A stretch of 64,000 nucleotides of DNA, from NCBI RefSeq assembly GCF_007748115.1, contig NZ_CP036289.1, positions 4,030,001-4,094,000 of the forward strand, given 5' to 3'. The notes beneath the pieces were generated by a model. The model was not told the origin of the DNA. It saw only the letters and a list, made by a program, of their open reading frames with translations, and did not search any database. Both the position numbers and the translations under genes were made by a program. Shown piece by piece: positions 52,626-61,550 of the stretch; within the stretch, counting starts at the first letter, position 1; each line of letters begins with the position of its first letter. The DNA is from Bremerella volcania (lineage in GTDB: Bacteria > Planctomycetota > Planctomycetia > Pirellulales > Pirellulaceae).

Positions 52626-54668
52626 CTATTTTGACTTCACCTGCCAACGCTCATCAAAGAAGTCGGCATCCACAATCTTCCCCGGCCACAACGCATCCGG
52701 CTTCGTCGTCACTTCCACGATCGCCCAGTCGGGCAGTTTGGGTACCTGGCGGGCATTGTTCAGGTAAGCGTACTCGCGATAGGTGAAGCCGCTATTAATC
52801 ACCACGTACTTGGCCGGGTTCAGCGGGTTCGGGTAGATCAGCACCGGGGCGTTCTCGGTTGCCTTGTAGGTCTTCCCGCCAACGGTCACCTCATTCTTGG
52901 TCCACTGAATCGGCAACTTGTCGGCGATCTTGGCTAGCACTACGTTGCTGCCGGGGTCGCCGAACAGAATGAGGTTACTGCTGGCAATGTCGGCCTCGGT
53001 TAGCATGTCGTCCGCTTTCACGATGGCATCGCCGCGGAACTGTTGTCGCCATTGTTCGACGAAGTGATTCATCTCGCCAACGGCCCAGGCGTTAGCCGCT
53101 TCGTTCCACGGCTCGCCCGTCGGGCTGACCACGACGAAACTATCGAGGAACGCGTCGTCAATCGGACCTTGCAGCCCAGGCACTTTCGCCAGCATGGTAG
53201 GCGTGCTCCAACCAAGCTGCCAGCCAGCGGGCGTCATTTCCAAGCGGGCCGCCCACGAACGGTCGGTCTCTGGCTGCAATGCCGTCAGGTCGGTGTAGTC
53301 GCCTTGAACGCCATCACTGGACGAGGCAATGCGAACTTTCACCGGCTGGTCGACGTCCAACAGCGTTTGCCCGGGCGGGAAGTTCAGTTCCAAGCGGGTA
53401 ACGTTCCGCGTGCCGATCACGATCGTATTGCTCGCCGAGTCGACTTTGGCATGCACGCTGGCCTGCTTCCAGTGCTCCTGCAGACCGGCGACGGTTACCC
53501 AGTGCATCCGTGGATAACGCAGGGTGAACGTGGCGAAGCGGATCTCGCCAGGCGTGGTGATGCGGCCCACTTTCGCCAGGGCATCGAGCTTCGCCGAAAT
53601 GATCTCTTTCGAGTCGGCATGAATCGCGTGCTTCGTCTCGGGGCCGATGATATGCGTCAGCCGCATCCCCTGGGCGGCGATCGCAGCTTCCATTACGTCG
53701 GCGGCTTGCTTCTGAATATCGAGTTCACCACTGTAGGCGACCGTCGGCAGATTGAAGACGTTCTCGGCGTAGCCTGGGCAGTCGTACCACTGCCACAGTT
53801 TCTTTTCGTACCAGGTCGGCTCCAGCGTTTCCTTCTGGAACACGTCCAAAAACAACGGCGTTTCCGAGAAGCCTGCCCCGGGATTGGCGGCAAAGAACAA
53901 GTCGGGGTAATGCACGGCCATCTGCCAGCACCCTGCCCCGCCCATTGAAAACCCGCGAATCGCGACGCGGTCGTCGTCGATGCGGTAGCTATCTTTGACG
54001 TGCTGCATCCCTTCCAGAACGTCGATCTCGCCCGCGAACTTGAACGCGTTGCAGTACCGTCCAAACGGATGCAGCACGATTGTTCCGGCAGGCTGATACT
54101 GACCTGGCTTCTTCATCCGTTCGGCGATGAAGTTGGCCTCGGTGTTGCGTTCGCCCCGACCGTGCAGCCAGATATCCAGACGAAACGCGTCGATCGAATC
54201 GAAATTGTAGTCGTCAGGAATCTCCAGCCCGTACGGCTGCACCGTTTGATCGATCTTCGAGCGGTACCCGCGAACGACCAGGCCGGTTTGCGTGGTCCAT
54301 GGGGTCTTTCCTTCCATCAGGCTTTCGGCCCGGTTCAATCCTTCGGTCAACGTCTGCTTGGCGGCGGCGATATCGGCCGGCTTGAAGAACTCGCGGTACT
54401 TGAGGGCTTGGTGGATGGCGCGGGAAAAGATCTCGACGTCCGGCAGCATCCGCGGCGTTTTCGCGTCGCGACGCATCGCCAGCTTCTTGATCAGGTCATC
54501 CAGCCGCTCGAGCCCCTGCGATAGTTCCGCGGCATCTTCGGCCGGAATCTCGATCCCCTCAGGCGGAATCGGGCGAACGCTGGCAGGGACGTTATCGGCC
54601 GGGCCATCGGCCCACAGGGAAGTTGCAGACAGGAAGAACGCAGCGGCAAACAGGAGGCAGTTTCGCAT
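52626..54668 (-). CDS. secreted prolyl-oligopeptidase-like alpha/beta hydrolase
   Basis: A 680-residue exported protein. Signal peptide at 1-20 (SATSLWA). A helical segment (about 45-120) is followed by an alpha/beta hydrolase core: nucleophile elbow GFSMGGAG (Ser241), YSGELDIQK (candidate acid) and TKHAIHADS (candidate His). A long C-terminal beta-rich region (about 390-680) is less familiar, with FPPGQTLLDVDQPVKVRI and ILFGDPGSNVVLAKIADKLPI, possibly carbohydrate- or cell-wall-interacting. It likely acts on peptides or ester-linked saccharides outside the cytoplasm. It is convergent with mqnC. Confidence 0.75.
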   Translation of the reverse strand: MRNCLLFAAAFFLSATSLWADGPADNVPASVRPIPPEGIEIPAEDAAELSQGLERLDDLIKKLAMRRDAKTPRMLPDVEIFSRAIHQALKYREFFKPADIAAAKQTLTEGLNRAESLMEGKTPWTTQTGLVVRGYRSKIDQTVQPYGLEIPDDYNFDSIDAFRLDIWLHGRGERNTEANFIAERMKKPGQYQPAGTIVLHPFGRYCNAFKFAGEIDVLEGMQHVKDSYRIDDDRVAIRGFSMGGAGCWQMAVHYPDLFFAANPGAGFSETPLFLDVFQKETLEPTWYEKKLWQWYDCPGYAENVFNLPTVAYSGELDIQKQAADVMEAAIAAQGMRLTHIIGPETKHAIHADSKEIISAKLDALAKVGRITTPGEIRFATFTLRYPRMHWVTVAGLQEHWKQASVHAKVDSASNTIVIGTRNVTRLELNFPPGQTLLDVDQPVKVRIASSSDGVQGDYTDLTALQPETDRSWAARLEMTPAGWQLGWSTPTMLAKVPGLQGPIDDAFLDSFVVVSPTGEPWNEAANAWAVGEMNHFVEQWRQQFRGDAIVKADDMLTEADIASSNLILFGDPGSNVVLAKIADKLPIQWTKNEVTVGGKTYKATENAPVLIYPNPLNPAKYVVINSGFTYREYAYLNNARQVPKLPDWAIVEVTTKPDALWPGKIVDADFFDERWQVKSK

Positions 54669-54766
54669 GAGGACAATCCAGGCAGGGGGGCAGAAGGCCG
54701 ACAGATACCCACGTCGGCCAGGCTGGATTGATTTTAACTGCTGCTTGCCTGCGAGGAAACAAGGCC

Positions 54767-57700
54767 CTACGAGGCATCGTCCTCGTTGACGATTTCTTCG
54801 CGAATGATCACTTCATCGTGATCCTTGCGAGGATCTTTCTGTTCGTACCAGCGGCGCGGCGAGTCCCATCCGAATTCGTCGTGGGCCGTGTAGACGTAAC
54901 GAATCCGCATCTTTTTCTTGGGTGGTTCTGGCAGCGGTTCGGGTTCCGGCTCAGGCTCTGGTTCCCACTGCGATTCCGGCTCGACGATGGCATCGGCCAC
55001 GGGGAATTCTTCCTCGACCGGTTCTTCTTCGACCGGCTCTTCTTCCAGCAAAGCATCCCAATCGATCTGGTTGGCCCGGCTTCCGTCGGCATCCTTCAGC
55101 CGATAGTTGACGTTGCCGTTCATCTCGACGCCGAAGTCGGATAGCGACAGGTAGTACTTGGCGGTGACGTCGCTTCCTTTCAGGCGGTAGCTGACTTCTT
55201 CCTGCAAGACGTCGCAGCGAAGTCGTACCGGCTCTTCCTTGGGCAGTTGCACGATCGGCAACGGTTCGGGCTCAGGCTCGACGTGCTTGATCACTTCGTA
55301 TTGGATCGGCACGTACTCCGGCAGCACGACTTCCGTGTACTCGTACGTTGGCGGCGGTACCGGCTCAGGCTTCGGGTCTTCGATATGAACGGTGACCTTC
55401 GGCTCGGGCAGCGGAAGCTGTTTGACTTTTGGCTTCGGAGCCGGTTTCGGCTCAGGCTTGGGTTCAGGTGCGGGTTCCGGCTTGGGAGGTGCCAGTTCCA
55501 TCTTGGGCAGCGGATCTTCGATTTCGATCAAACCAGGACGGCAGATACCGGTGAACTTCGGCAGTGCCCGGACGTCGGCTCCCATGTCCTGGAACATCGC
55601 GGCGATGTGCTCGTGGCAGGTGAAGATCAGCAGTTGATGCCCTTCGGCGGCAAACTCCTTGAAGACTTCGGCCGTGGCCTTCGAGCGTTTCGAGTCGAAG
55701 TTCACCAGCACGTCGTCCAGAATCACCGGCAGCACGCGGCCTTGGCGGGCGAACAAGTGAATCAATGCCAGGCGAACGCTGAGGAAGACCTGTTCGCGGG
55801 TCCCTTCGCTGAGGTGAGCCAGGCTCTTCGAGTCGGCTTCGCGTTCTTCGACGAACAAGGTGTTCTCGTGCAGCGGCGTCCAAATGCGGGTGTAACGGCC
55901 GTCGGTCAGCTTCTTCATATACGACGAAGCCAATCGCAGCGTTTCAGGCTGGCGATCGTTTTCGTAAACGCGGCGAATCTGTTCCAATAGGCACGACGTG
56001 GTGGCCAGCGTCTGCCACTTTTCGATCGCCTTTTCCAGCTGGGCCTCCACTTCGGAAACTTCCAGTTGGGCGTGCATCAGGCGGTCGTTCTTTTCCAGGG
56101 CTTCCAGTTGAACCTTCAACTCGCCGCGACGCTCGAAGCATTCCTGCATGCGCTTTTCAGCGTGCTGATGATCGGCCAGCAGCTTGGCCAACTGCTCGTC
56201 GGCATCTTTGCTGATCGTCGTTTCCAGCCACGCTTCGACTTCCTCGACGGTGCATTCGCCGTCGATCTTTTCTTCGATTTTCTCGTTCTGTTCTTCCAGC
56301 TTGGCTTGCAGCTGTTCGACTTCTTCCGTCTTGACGATCCAGGTCAGGTACTCTTCTTCGTCGGCACTGTTGGCTTCTTCCAGAATCTGTTCACGCTCGG
56401 CGATCAGTTCCTTCGCTTCTTCCGCGACTCGGCGGAACTCGCCGCGAACCTTCTGACCTTGCTCGAACAAGGCTGTTCGCTGCTTGTGCTTCCCTTCCTG
56501 ACGCAACAGGTCGTCTTCCAACTGCCCCAGCAGCAAGAGCGCGTCGTTGGTCTTCGGCTGCACTCCGACGTCTTTGGCCAGGTGCGAAATGCGACCTAAG
56601 AGTGATTCGCGTTCGCGCTCGGCGATTTCGTTCTCGCTGCGAATGGCTTTCAGACGCTTGCGATACTGGTGAATCTGAGCCAGGAAGCGGCCCAAAGACT
56701 TCACGCGATCGGGGTTGATGTCTTCCGGCAGATCGAGAACCCGCAGGGCGTCTTTCCAGTTCTTGCGGGCTCGCACGACGGCGGCTTCCATGTCGCTGAT
56801 CTGACGCGTGCTCGACTCTTGCTTCTCGCGAACTTCCCCCAGCTTGTGCCCCAGCGGGATCAACTCTTCCAACCGGGCCAGGTGATCTTCGGCACTTTTC
56901 AGCCGAGCCAGCAGCGCCCCGTTGCCGCGCGGCAGCGAGACGTCTAGCTCTTTCTGTTCGGCCACCGCTTTGTCGAGCTGTTGATCCAGCAGCATCAGTT
57001 GACGCTTGGCCGAATCGAACTGCTGAGCGGTCTCGTTGTCCATCTTCCGCTTCAGACTGTACGAAGCGACCATTGCCATCGAGCCGAAGATCCAGCCGAA
57101 GTGCCCCAGACCCGAGCCAATCATCAGGGCATTGCCGAAGATCGACATCAGCGTCATCGAGCCGCCGGCGATGAACAGTGCCCCCAGGAACACCATCTCT
57201 GGCTTCGGCATCATTTGATGTTCCAGCAGGTCGTGCGTTTCCGCTTCCGACTCGCGGTACTGGATGCGGATCTGGTCGATCTTGTCTTCGACCTGAATGC
57301 GGCGACGCAGCAGATTGACCAGGTCGCCCGCCTTGGTGAGGGCCTTGTTCAGGTCTTCTTCGCCCAGCGAGATAAGGGACTCTTCGACTTCGCTCTCGAC
57401 ACCCAGTAGCTCTTCTTCATGGGTCGATGTGTGACGCTTGGCTTCTTCCAACTCTTGCGTCGCGTTCTCCAGAGTACGCAATGGGTCACGCAGCGAACGC
57501 AGCTGCTTCCGCGACAAGTCGGGGCGTTTGCCGCCGCGCGTCTTGATGCCTGTCTGTTCCCACAAATCGTCGATCTCGGAATTGATCTGGGCGACTTCTT
57601 CTTCGTTGCGCTCCAACTGCTGCGTCAGCGACAAAATCCATTGCCGCTGTTCACCAAGGGCATCGACCCGGGCGGCCTGGCGGGCGAGTTCCTGGTTCAC

Positions 57701-58627
57701 GGGAATCGAGCTGTGCTTCTCGCGCAGTTCGGTATAGCTGGCCCGAAGATCGCGGCATTTGGTCCGCTTCTTGGCGATCTGATCCTGCAACGAATGCAGA
57801 TGCCGGAGCGTCTCGCGCGAAACTTCCGGCAACTCGCCGTACGAGTCGATCTTCTCCATCAGCTTGTTACGGCGATTGATCTCAGGCCGGACTTCCTGGC
57901 ACATCTCGACGAACTGGGCGACCTTTTCCAGGTCGGCTGTTTTGAACTGAAACTGATTGATCTGCGTTTCGAGGGCCCGACGCTGGTTGAGCAGGTTCGA
58001 CCATTCCTGCGTTCCGCCGCGGAGTTGCTCGATTTCCTTCTTCAGCACCTGGTGCCGTTCGAGCAGCTGGTCGACCAGCGCCTCTTCTTCGCCGCCAGAG
58101 ATCAACCGGCAACGCGAGGACTCCAGTTCGCGCATTACCTCGGCCAGCGAAATGCGATCGAGCCCGCTGGTCAGTTCGTAAATCTTCTGGGCGGCCACGC
58201 TATCGTCGAGCGTCGCCAAAAGCTGCATCTCGCGGAGACCGACGGCGAAGATATTGCTGTAGGTCAGACGATCGACCCCTTCCAGCAGCGCATCCAGCTG
58301 CGCGCGGCTTTGCCGAGTCCCGTCCTTCGCTTCGATCCAAACCTGTTCTTCGCTGCCGTCATGATTAAAGCGGCGCACCACCTTGAAGCGTCCCATCGAA
58401 CCGTTGACGCGCAAGGCGCCGCCTGGCTCGCCACCATGCACAGGCGGCAGATAGCGGCGTTCGGCATCGGGTTCCTGGCCGTACAGCATCGTTCGCAGGA
58501 AGTGCAACAGCGTGCTCTTGCCCGCTTCGTTGTGGCCGAACAGAACGGTGATGGTCGGCGAAAGCTGCTCGACACTCAGGTCGTGCCAGACGCCGAAACC
58601 GTCGATTTGAATTTGATTGAGTTGCAT
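54767..58627 (-). CDS. YhaN/SbcC-like membrane-spanning AAA ATPase with Pro/Glu-rich tail
   Basis: A 1286-residue SMC/SbcC-type ATPase, related to B. subtilis YhaN. Walker A GHNEAGKST (31-39) follows FGVWHDLSVEQL; the signature LSEGTREQVFLSVRLAL (about 940) and Walker B VLPVILDDVLVNFD (about 975) are at the far end, separated by long coiled coils. Two hydrophobic helices (about 475-520) interrupt the coiled coil, so the protein spans or is tethered to the membrane. The last about 250 residues are a Pro/Glu/Lys-rich tail plus a small domain that YhaN lacks. It is 50 bp downstream of the degenerate YhaO-like gene. Likely acts with it on DNA ends or another membrane-linked function; not proven. 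Confidence 0.82.
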   Translation of the reverse strand: MQLNQIQIDGFGVWHDLSVEQLSPTITVLFGHNEAGKSTLLHFLRTMLYGQEPDAERRYLPPVHGGEPGGALRVNGSMGRFKVVRRFNHDGSEEQVWIEAKDGTRQSRAQLDALLEGVDRLTYSNIFAVGLREMQLLATLDDSVAAQKIYELTSGLDRISLAEVMRELESSRCRLISGGEEEALVDQLLERHQVLKKEIEQLRGGTQEWSNLLNQRRALETQINQFQFKTADLEKVAQFVEMCQEVRPEINRRNKLMEKIDSYGELPEVSRETLRHLHSLQDQIAKKRTKCRDLRASYTELREKHSSIPVNQELARQAARVDALGEQRQWILSLTQQLERNEEEVAQINSEIDDLWEQTGIKTRGGKRPDLSRKQLRSLRDPLRTLENATQELEEAKRHTSTHEEELLGVESEVEESLISLGEEDLNKALTKAGDLVNLLRRRIQVEDKIDQIRIQYRESEAETHDLLEHQMMPKPEMVFLGALFIAGGSMTLMSIFGNALMIGSGLGHFGWIFGSMAMVASYSLKRKMDNETAQQFDSAKRQLMLLDQQLDKAVAEQKELDVSLPRGNGALLARLKSAEDHLARLEELIPLGHKLGEVREKQESSTRQISDMEAAVVRARKNWKDALRVLDLPEDINPDRVKSLGRFLAQIHQYRKRLKAIRSENEIAERERESLLGRISHLAKDVGVQPKTNDALLLLGQLEDDLLRQEGKHKQRTALFEQGQKVRGEFRRVAEEAKELIAEREQILEEANSADEEEYLTWIVKTEEVEQLQAKLEEQNEKIEEKIDGECTVEEVEAWLETTISKDADEQLAKLLADHQHAEKRMQECFERRGELKVQLEALEKNDRLMHAQLEVSEVEAQLEKAIEKWQTLATTSCLLEQIRRVYENDRQPETLRLASSYMKKLTDGRYTRIWTPLHENTLFVEEREADSKSLAHLSEGTREQVFLSVRLALIHLFARQGRVLPVILDDVLVNFDSKRSKATAEVFKEFAAEGHQLLIFTCHEHIAAMFQDMGADVRALPKFTGICRPGLIEIEDPLPKMELAPPKPEPAPEPKPEPKPAPKPKVKQLPLPEPKVTVHIEDPKPEPVPPPTYEYTEVVLPEYVPIQYEVIKHVEPEPEPLPIVQLPKEEPVRLRCDVLQEEVSYRLKGSDVTAKYYLSLSDFGVEMNGNVNYRLKDADGSRANQIDWDALLEEEPVEEEPVEEEFPVADAIVEPESQWEPEPEPEPEPLPEPPKKKMRIRYVYTAHDEFGWDSPRRWYEQKDPRKDHDEVIIREEIVNEDDAS

Positions 58628-58677
58628 CCCTTCACTCCTGAAGATGGCCCATCACTGGCAGCCGGCGGAATTCTTGT

Positions 58678-59898
58678 TCACTCGGCTCGCAGCAATCGGA
58701 CGCCAAGGCGGCGTGCGTCTTGCAGCACACGGCGGCGATTTTCTCTTGATTCAATGGAGACTGCGTCGGCTAGTTGGCTTTCCTCGTGCCCCTCGGCCAG
58801 GAACTGCGTAAGCTCGATCGGCAGACTGGGATCGGCGGCCAATTCCCGCGTCAAGCGCAGGTAATCGCCGCAGATCGATTGTTCCTGATACCACGCTTCA
58901 GGAATCACCGAGGCCGTTTCAACCGTCAGTTCGTACGTCCACGAACCCATCGGCTCCTGGCCGAACTGCTTGTTCAGCTCGTCGGTAATCTCTTGCCAGG
59001 TTTCTTCCCTGAGGAGGTCTCGCGTCGCTTCGTTGGCCACGATCACCCGCCAGTCGATCATCAACTGGCGATTCCCCTTGGTGGTGTTGAGCGTGTTGAG
59101 CCGGTTCTTGATGATCTGCGCCAGGTCGCTCACTTTTTTGCAGTTTTCCAGCTCGATGATTTCACTTTGCCAGCGGCAGACGTCGGTCGGGATCGCTTCC
59201 ATGGCGACGTCCCCTTCCTCGTCCACTTCCACCAGCGTGCAGCTGCGTTGACCGTTGTGCGTGATCGAGCGCCCCTGGGGTGAACCTGCGTAGACGGCAA
59301 TCGCTGGCGAGCAGTTCAGCTTGTCGCGCAGCTCTTTGCCGCCCAGGGCCCAATAAGGAATGCCGCTACGGGCAATCGCGTCCGACTCGAACTCGCCGTT
59401 CAAGGCCCCAATGGTAAACAGACCTGCGGCGTCGGGGCGAAACTGGCTCCAACCAGGCTCGCGGCCGGTGTACCCTTGGGCCATGATCGTGCAGATGGCG
59501 ACGTCGCCGCGCTGATGCAGGATTTCGACCGGCTTGCCGGGGCCGATGGTGTGGACGTTCGATGGCAGATGAATCGAAGCAGGCCAACGTGCCGGAGGAT
59601 CGCTCTCGCCACCGAGCCAATACACTTTGATGCCGGCGTCGCTGAGCGTTTCCAATTGATCTAGCAGAAACCCGACGATGACCGGGCTGCTATGCCGCAC
59701 GTCGAGCACGTTTCCGGTGATCAGCACGAAGTCGACTTCATGCAGCAGCGCGTTCTCGACCACTTGTTGCATCGCCTGACGCGGCGCACTAAGGAAGATC
59801 TCGCGCAAATGCTTGGGGACTTCCGCGAGCCCGCCTAGCGGCTGATCGAGATGAATATCACCGGTTTGAATGAACCTGAACGGGGAACCAGGCGTCAC
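58678..59898 (-). CDS. degenerate YhaO/SbcD-like phosphoesterase-fold protein
   Basis: A 406-residue protein with the YhaO/SbcD-like fold: RFIQTGDIHLDQP (Asp14, His16 kept), then GNVLD (63-66 region) where GDxxD is expected, GGESD (96-100) where GNHD is expected, and YWALGGKELRD where GHxH is expected. So most metal ligands of the calcineurin-like family are missing, though the surrounding strands match. A pseudo-enzyme is inferred. The C-terminal 150 residues are helical, like YhaO. It is followed by the YhaN-like ATPase, the usual operon partner. A structural or regulatory role is likely, because pairing is retained. Confidence 0.8.
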   Translation of the reverse strand: MTPGSPFRFIQTGDIHLDQPLGGLAEVPKHLREIFLSAPRQAMQQVVENALLHEVDFVLITGNVLDVRHSSPVIVGFLLDQLETLSDAGIKVYWLGGESDPPARWPASIHLPSNVHTIGPGKPVEILHQRGDVAICTIMAQGYTGREPGWSQFRPDAAGLFTIGALNGEFESDAIARSGIPYWALGGKELRDKLNCSPAIAVYAGSPQGRSITHNGQRSCTLVEVDEEGDVAMEAIPTDVCRWQSEIIELENCKKVSDLAQIIKNRLNTLNTTKGNRQLMIDWRVIVANEATRDLLREETWQEITDELNKQFGQEPMGSWTYELTVETASVIPEAWYQEQSICGDYLRLTRELAADPSLPIELTQFLAEGHEESQLADAVSIESRENRRRVLQDARRLGVRLLRAE

Positions 59899-60105
59899 GG
59901 CCTCTCTCCATGGCTGACGACCTTCAAAATATCATGCGATAGCATCATGCATGCTTGCACACTGGGAGTAGTTTAGCGAAACGTCAAAGTTTCGCCTATC
60001 CAGATTTATTAAAGGTCAGAAGCTGTGCGACCGACAGCACCAGACAGCTCGGGCGAGGGGATTTTGGCAAGATAGAGAAAAAGGAAGCAAGCAAACCACA
60101 ACCAA

Positions 60106-60151
60106 CCCTCCACTCCCCTCGCCCCGATGGGAAGAGAGCCAGGGTGAAGGG
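60106..60151. repeat. palindromic arm, diverged
   Basis: CCCTCCACTCCCCTCGCCCC...AGAGCCAGGGTGAAGGG, a diverged member of the GTCCCCTC/GGTGAGGGG family. Confidence 0.6.
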
Positions 60152-60194
60152 CAAACCAGGTACCAGCTTCTCAAATGCAAAAAAGAGAAGACCA

Positions 60195-60322
60195 ACCACG
60201 GATGACACGGATGAACACGGATCGGAAAGCTTGAGAACGGGTGCCACTGCCGCCCCCGGCAGTGCGAAGTTGGTACCCGTTCTCGATTCATTCCCATCCG
60301 TGATATCCGCATCATCCGTGGT
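60195..60322. repeat. 128-bp imperfect palindrome
   Basis: The outer arm ACCACGGATGACACGGATG pairs with CATCCGTG...CATCCGTGGT; an inner pair is GAGAACGGG (60233-60241) with CCCGTTCTC (60276-60284), and an innermost CACTGCCG with CGGCAGTG. It could form a long hairpin; role unknown. Confidence 0.7.
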
Positions 60323-60334
60323 CAAAAAATTTTC

Positions 60335-60361
60335 CCGCGCGCACTATCTCACTGAAGCGCT
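60335..60361 (-). repeat. dispersed 27-bp repeat, copy 2 (inverted)
   Basis: Reverse complement matches 3358-3384 with 26 of 27 bases; core GTGAGATAGTGCGCGCGG. Confidence 0.75.
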
Positions 60362-60382
60362 AGTCCTCTAAATTGCACGTAC

Positions 60383-60432
60383 ACCCGACGAAGCATCACG
60401 CTTCCGGGTGCCAAGCCCACGTCCGCGTGGGC
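60383..60432. repeat. double hairpin repeat
   Basis: ACCCG...GAAGC with GCTTC...CGGGT (60383-60409), then GCCCACG with CGTGGGC (60415-60432). It looks like a REP-type tandem hairpin; no second copy was found in this window. Confidence 0.55.
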
Positions 60433-60460
60433 ACGCAAACCTTCAACACTCGAAAACGTC

Positions 60461-61333
60461 ATGTCCCATCAACACGCACCACAACCTGAAAAACACGTAG
60501 CGCACGCTCCGCAGGTTGCCGTGCGCGATGGGAATCGACTGCTCTGCCCTTGCTGCGGAGAAGTGTTGATGGTCTTGCAGGAACAGCCGGCCAACGAGTC
60601 GCAGCCCAAAAAATTCTGGCCGCCGAAAATGGCCCCTCCGAAACGAACGCCTCGGCCGCAGTCGGCCACGCTCAACGAAATCATTCGCCGGCAAGAGGCC
60701 CAGGAGGAAGCCGCGTTTCAGGCTGCGATGACGAAGGACGTTTCCCACGACGAGCCGCCTGACGAAGCGTTCGACCCCGACCGGCCCCATTACCGGGCCG
60801 ACAGCATCGTGGTTGAAATCGATCCGGAGGTCGCGGCGTACGAGTTCCCCGAAATCGATCCTCCCCTGGTCCCAAACGGCCGAACGCCCAAACGTTCGCG
60901 AAGTGACTCAGGCGAATACCGCGAGCCCCGCGAACGCGACGCGGTGACGCGTTACGAGGAACGAAAGCGTTACCGGCTACGGCAGCCGCTGCGCGAACCG
61001 CTCACGTATGAAGCCGCACGATTGTACGCGTGGATGTTCTACCGGATGAAAAAGCTCAACCTGCAGTTGATCGAGGAGATCACCGCGAAGCAGGCCGAGA
61101 TCGATGCGCTGGAAGAGGAACTCAACGCACCCGTCGAACAGGCTTCGAGCGAAGAACAATCCGAAAGCGAAACGCAGCCTCAAGTAGTCTCCCGAAGCGA
61201 AACCCAGAAGATCATCACGCCCACACGACGCGAACGTGTGCTTCGCGTGATCGAAAAGCGTGTCCACGCGGACATGGCGTCCGCGATGGAAACACAGCAA
61301 GTCGAAACGGCTAACGAGCGTGGCCCGCCTTGA
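60461..61333 (+). CDS. hypothetical protein with CPCC knuckle and coiled coil
   Basis: A 290-residue protein of unknown function. A His/Pro-rich N-terminus has LLCPCCGEVLMVLQ (about 27-40), a single zinc-knuckle-like CxxC; then a Pro/Arg/Glu-rich disordered region (45-170), a helical segment EPLTYEAARLYAWMFYRMKKLN with a following coiled coil (about 185-225), and a charged tail. There is no membrane segment. Planctomycete-type low-complexity composition; no domain recognised. It is convergent with the helicase gene across a paired-arm repeat. Confidence 0.65.
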   Translation: MSHQHAPQPEKHVAHAPQVAVRDGNRLLCPCCGEVLMVLQEQPANESQPKKFWPPKMAPPKRTPRPQSATLNEIIRRQEAQEEAAFQAAMTKDVSHDEPPDEAFDPDRPHYRADSIVVEIDPEVAAYEFPEIDPPLVPNGRTPKRSRSDSGEYREPRERDAVTRYEERKRYRLRQPLREPLTYEAARLYAWMFYRMKKLNLQLIEEITAKQAEIDALEEELNAPVEQASSEEQSESETQPQVVSRSETQKIITPTRRERVLRVIEKRVHADMASAMETQQVETANERGPP

Positions 61334-61368
61334 TCGTGATAGCCCCAAGGGGCTGACAAGAAAATCCT

Positions 61369-61540
61369 GTCCCCTCTCCCTCGCAGGGAGAGGGCCAGGG
61401 TGAGGGTTTGTTGTGCGGTTATTGCCTTACATCGCTGGTCGAAAGTTCCGAATCCATCGCGAACATAGGCCACGCATGCGCTTTCAGGCCGGCGGGGATA
61501 ACCCCTCACCCTATCCCTCTCCCCTCGGGGGAGAGGGGAC
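61369..61540. repeat. paired-arm palindromic element, 172 bp
   Basis: The left arm (61369-61407) begins GTCCCCTCTCCCTCGCAGGG and the right arm (61500-61540) ends CGGGGGAGAGGGGAC. They are inverted relatives around a 92-bp centre. It lies between the convergent hypothetical gene and the helicase. Confidence 0.8.
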
Positions 61541-61550
61541 AAGAATGTGT

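Larger units (their letters stand above)
59899..60460. other. 562-bp intergenic region packed with palindromic repeats
   Basis: No gene. From left to right: an AT-rich stretch, a CCCTC-type palindromic arm (60106-60151), a large imperfect palindrome (60195-60322), an inverted copy of the 3358 repeat (60335-60361) and two hairpins (60383-60432). It is the densest repeat cluster of the window. Confidence 0.75.

Noticed and set aside
57419-58864. 481-codon plus-strand frame opposite the YhaN-like gene
   Set aside because: Shadow frame of a conserved ATPase with Walker motifs on the other strand.
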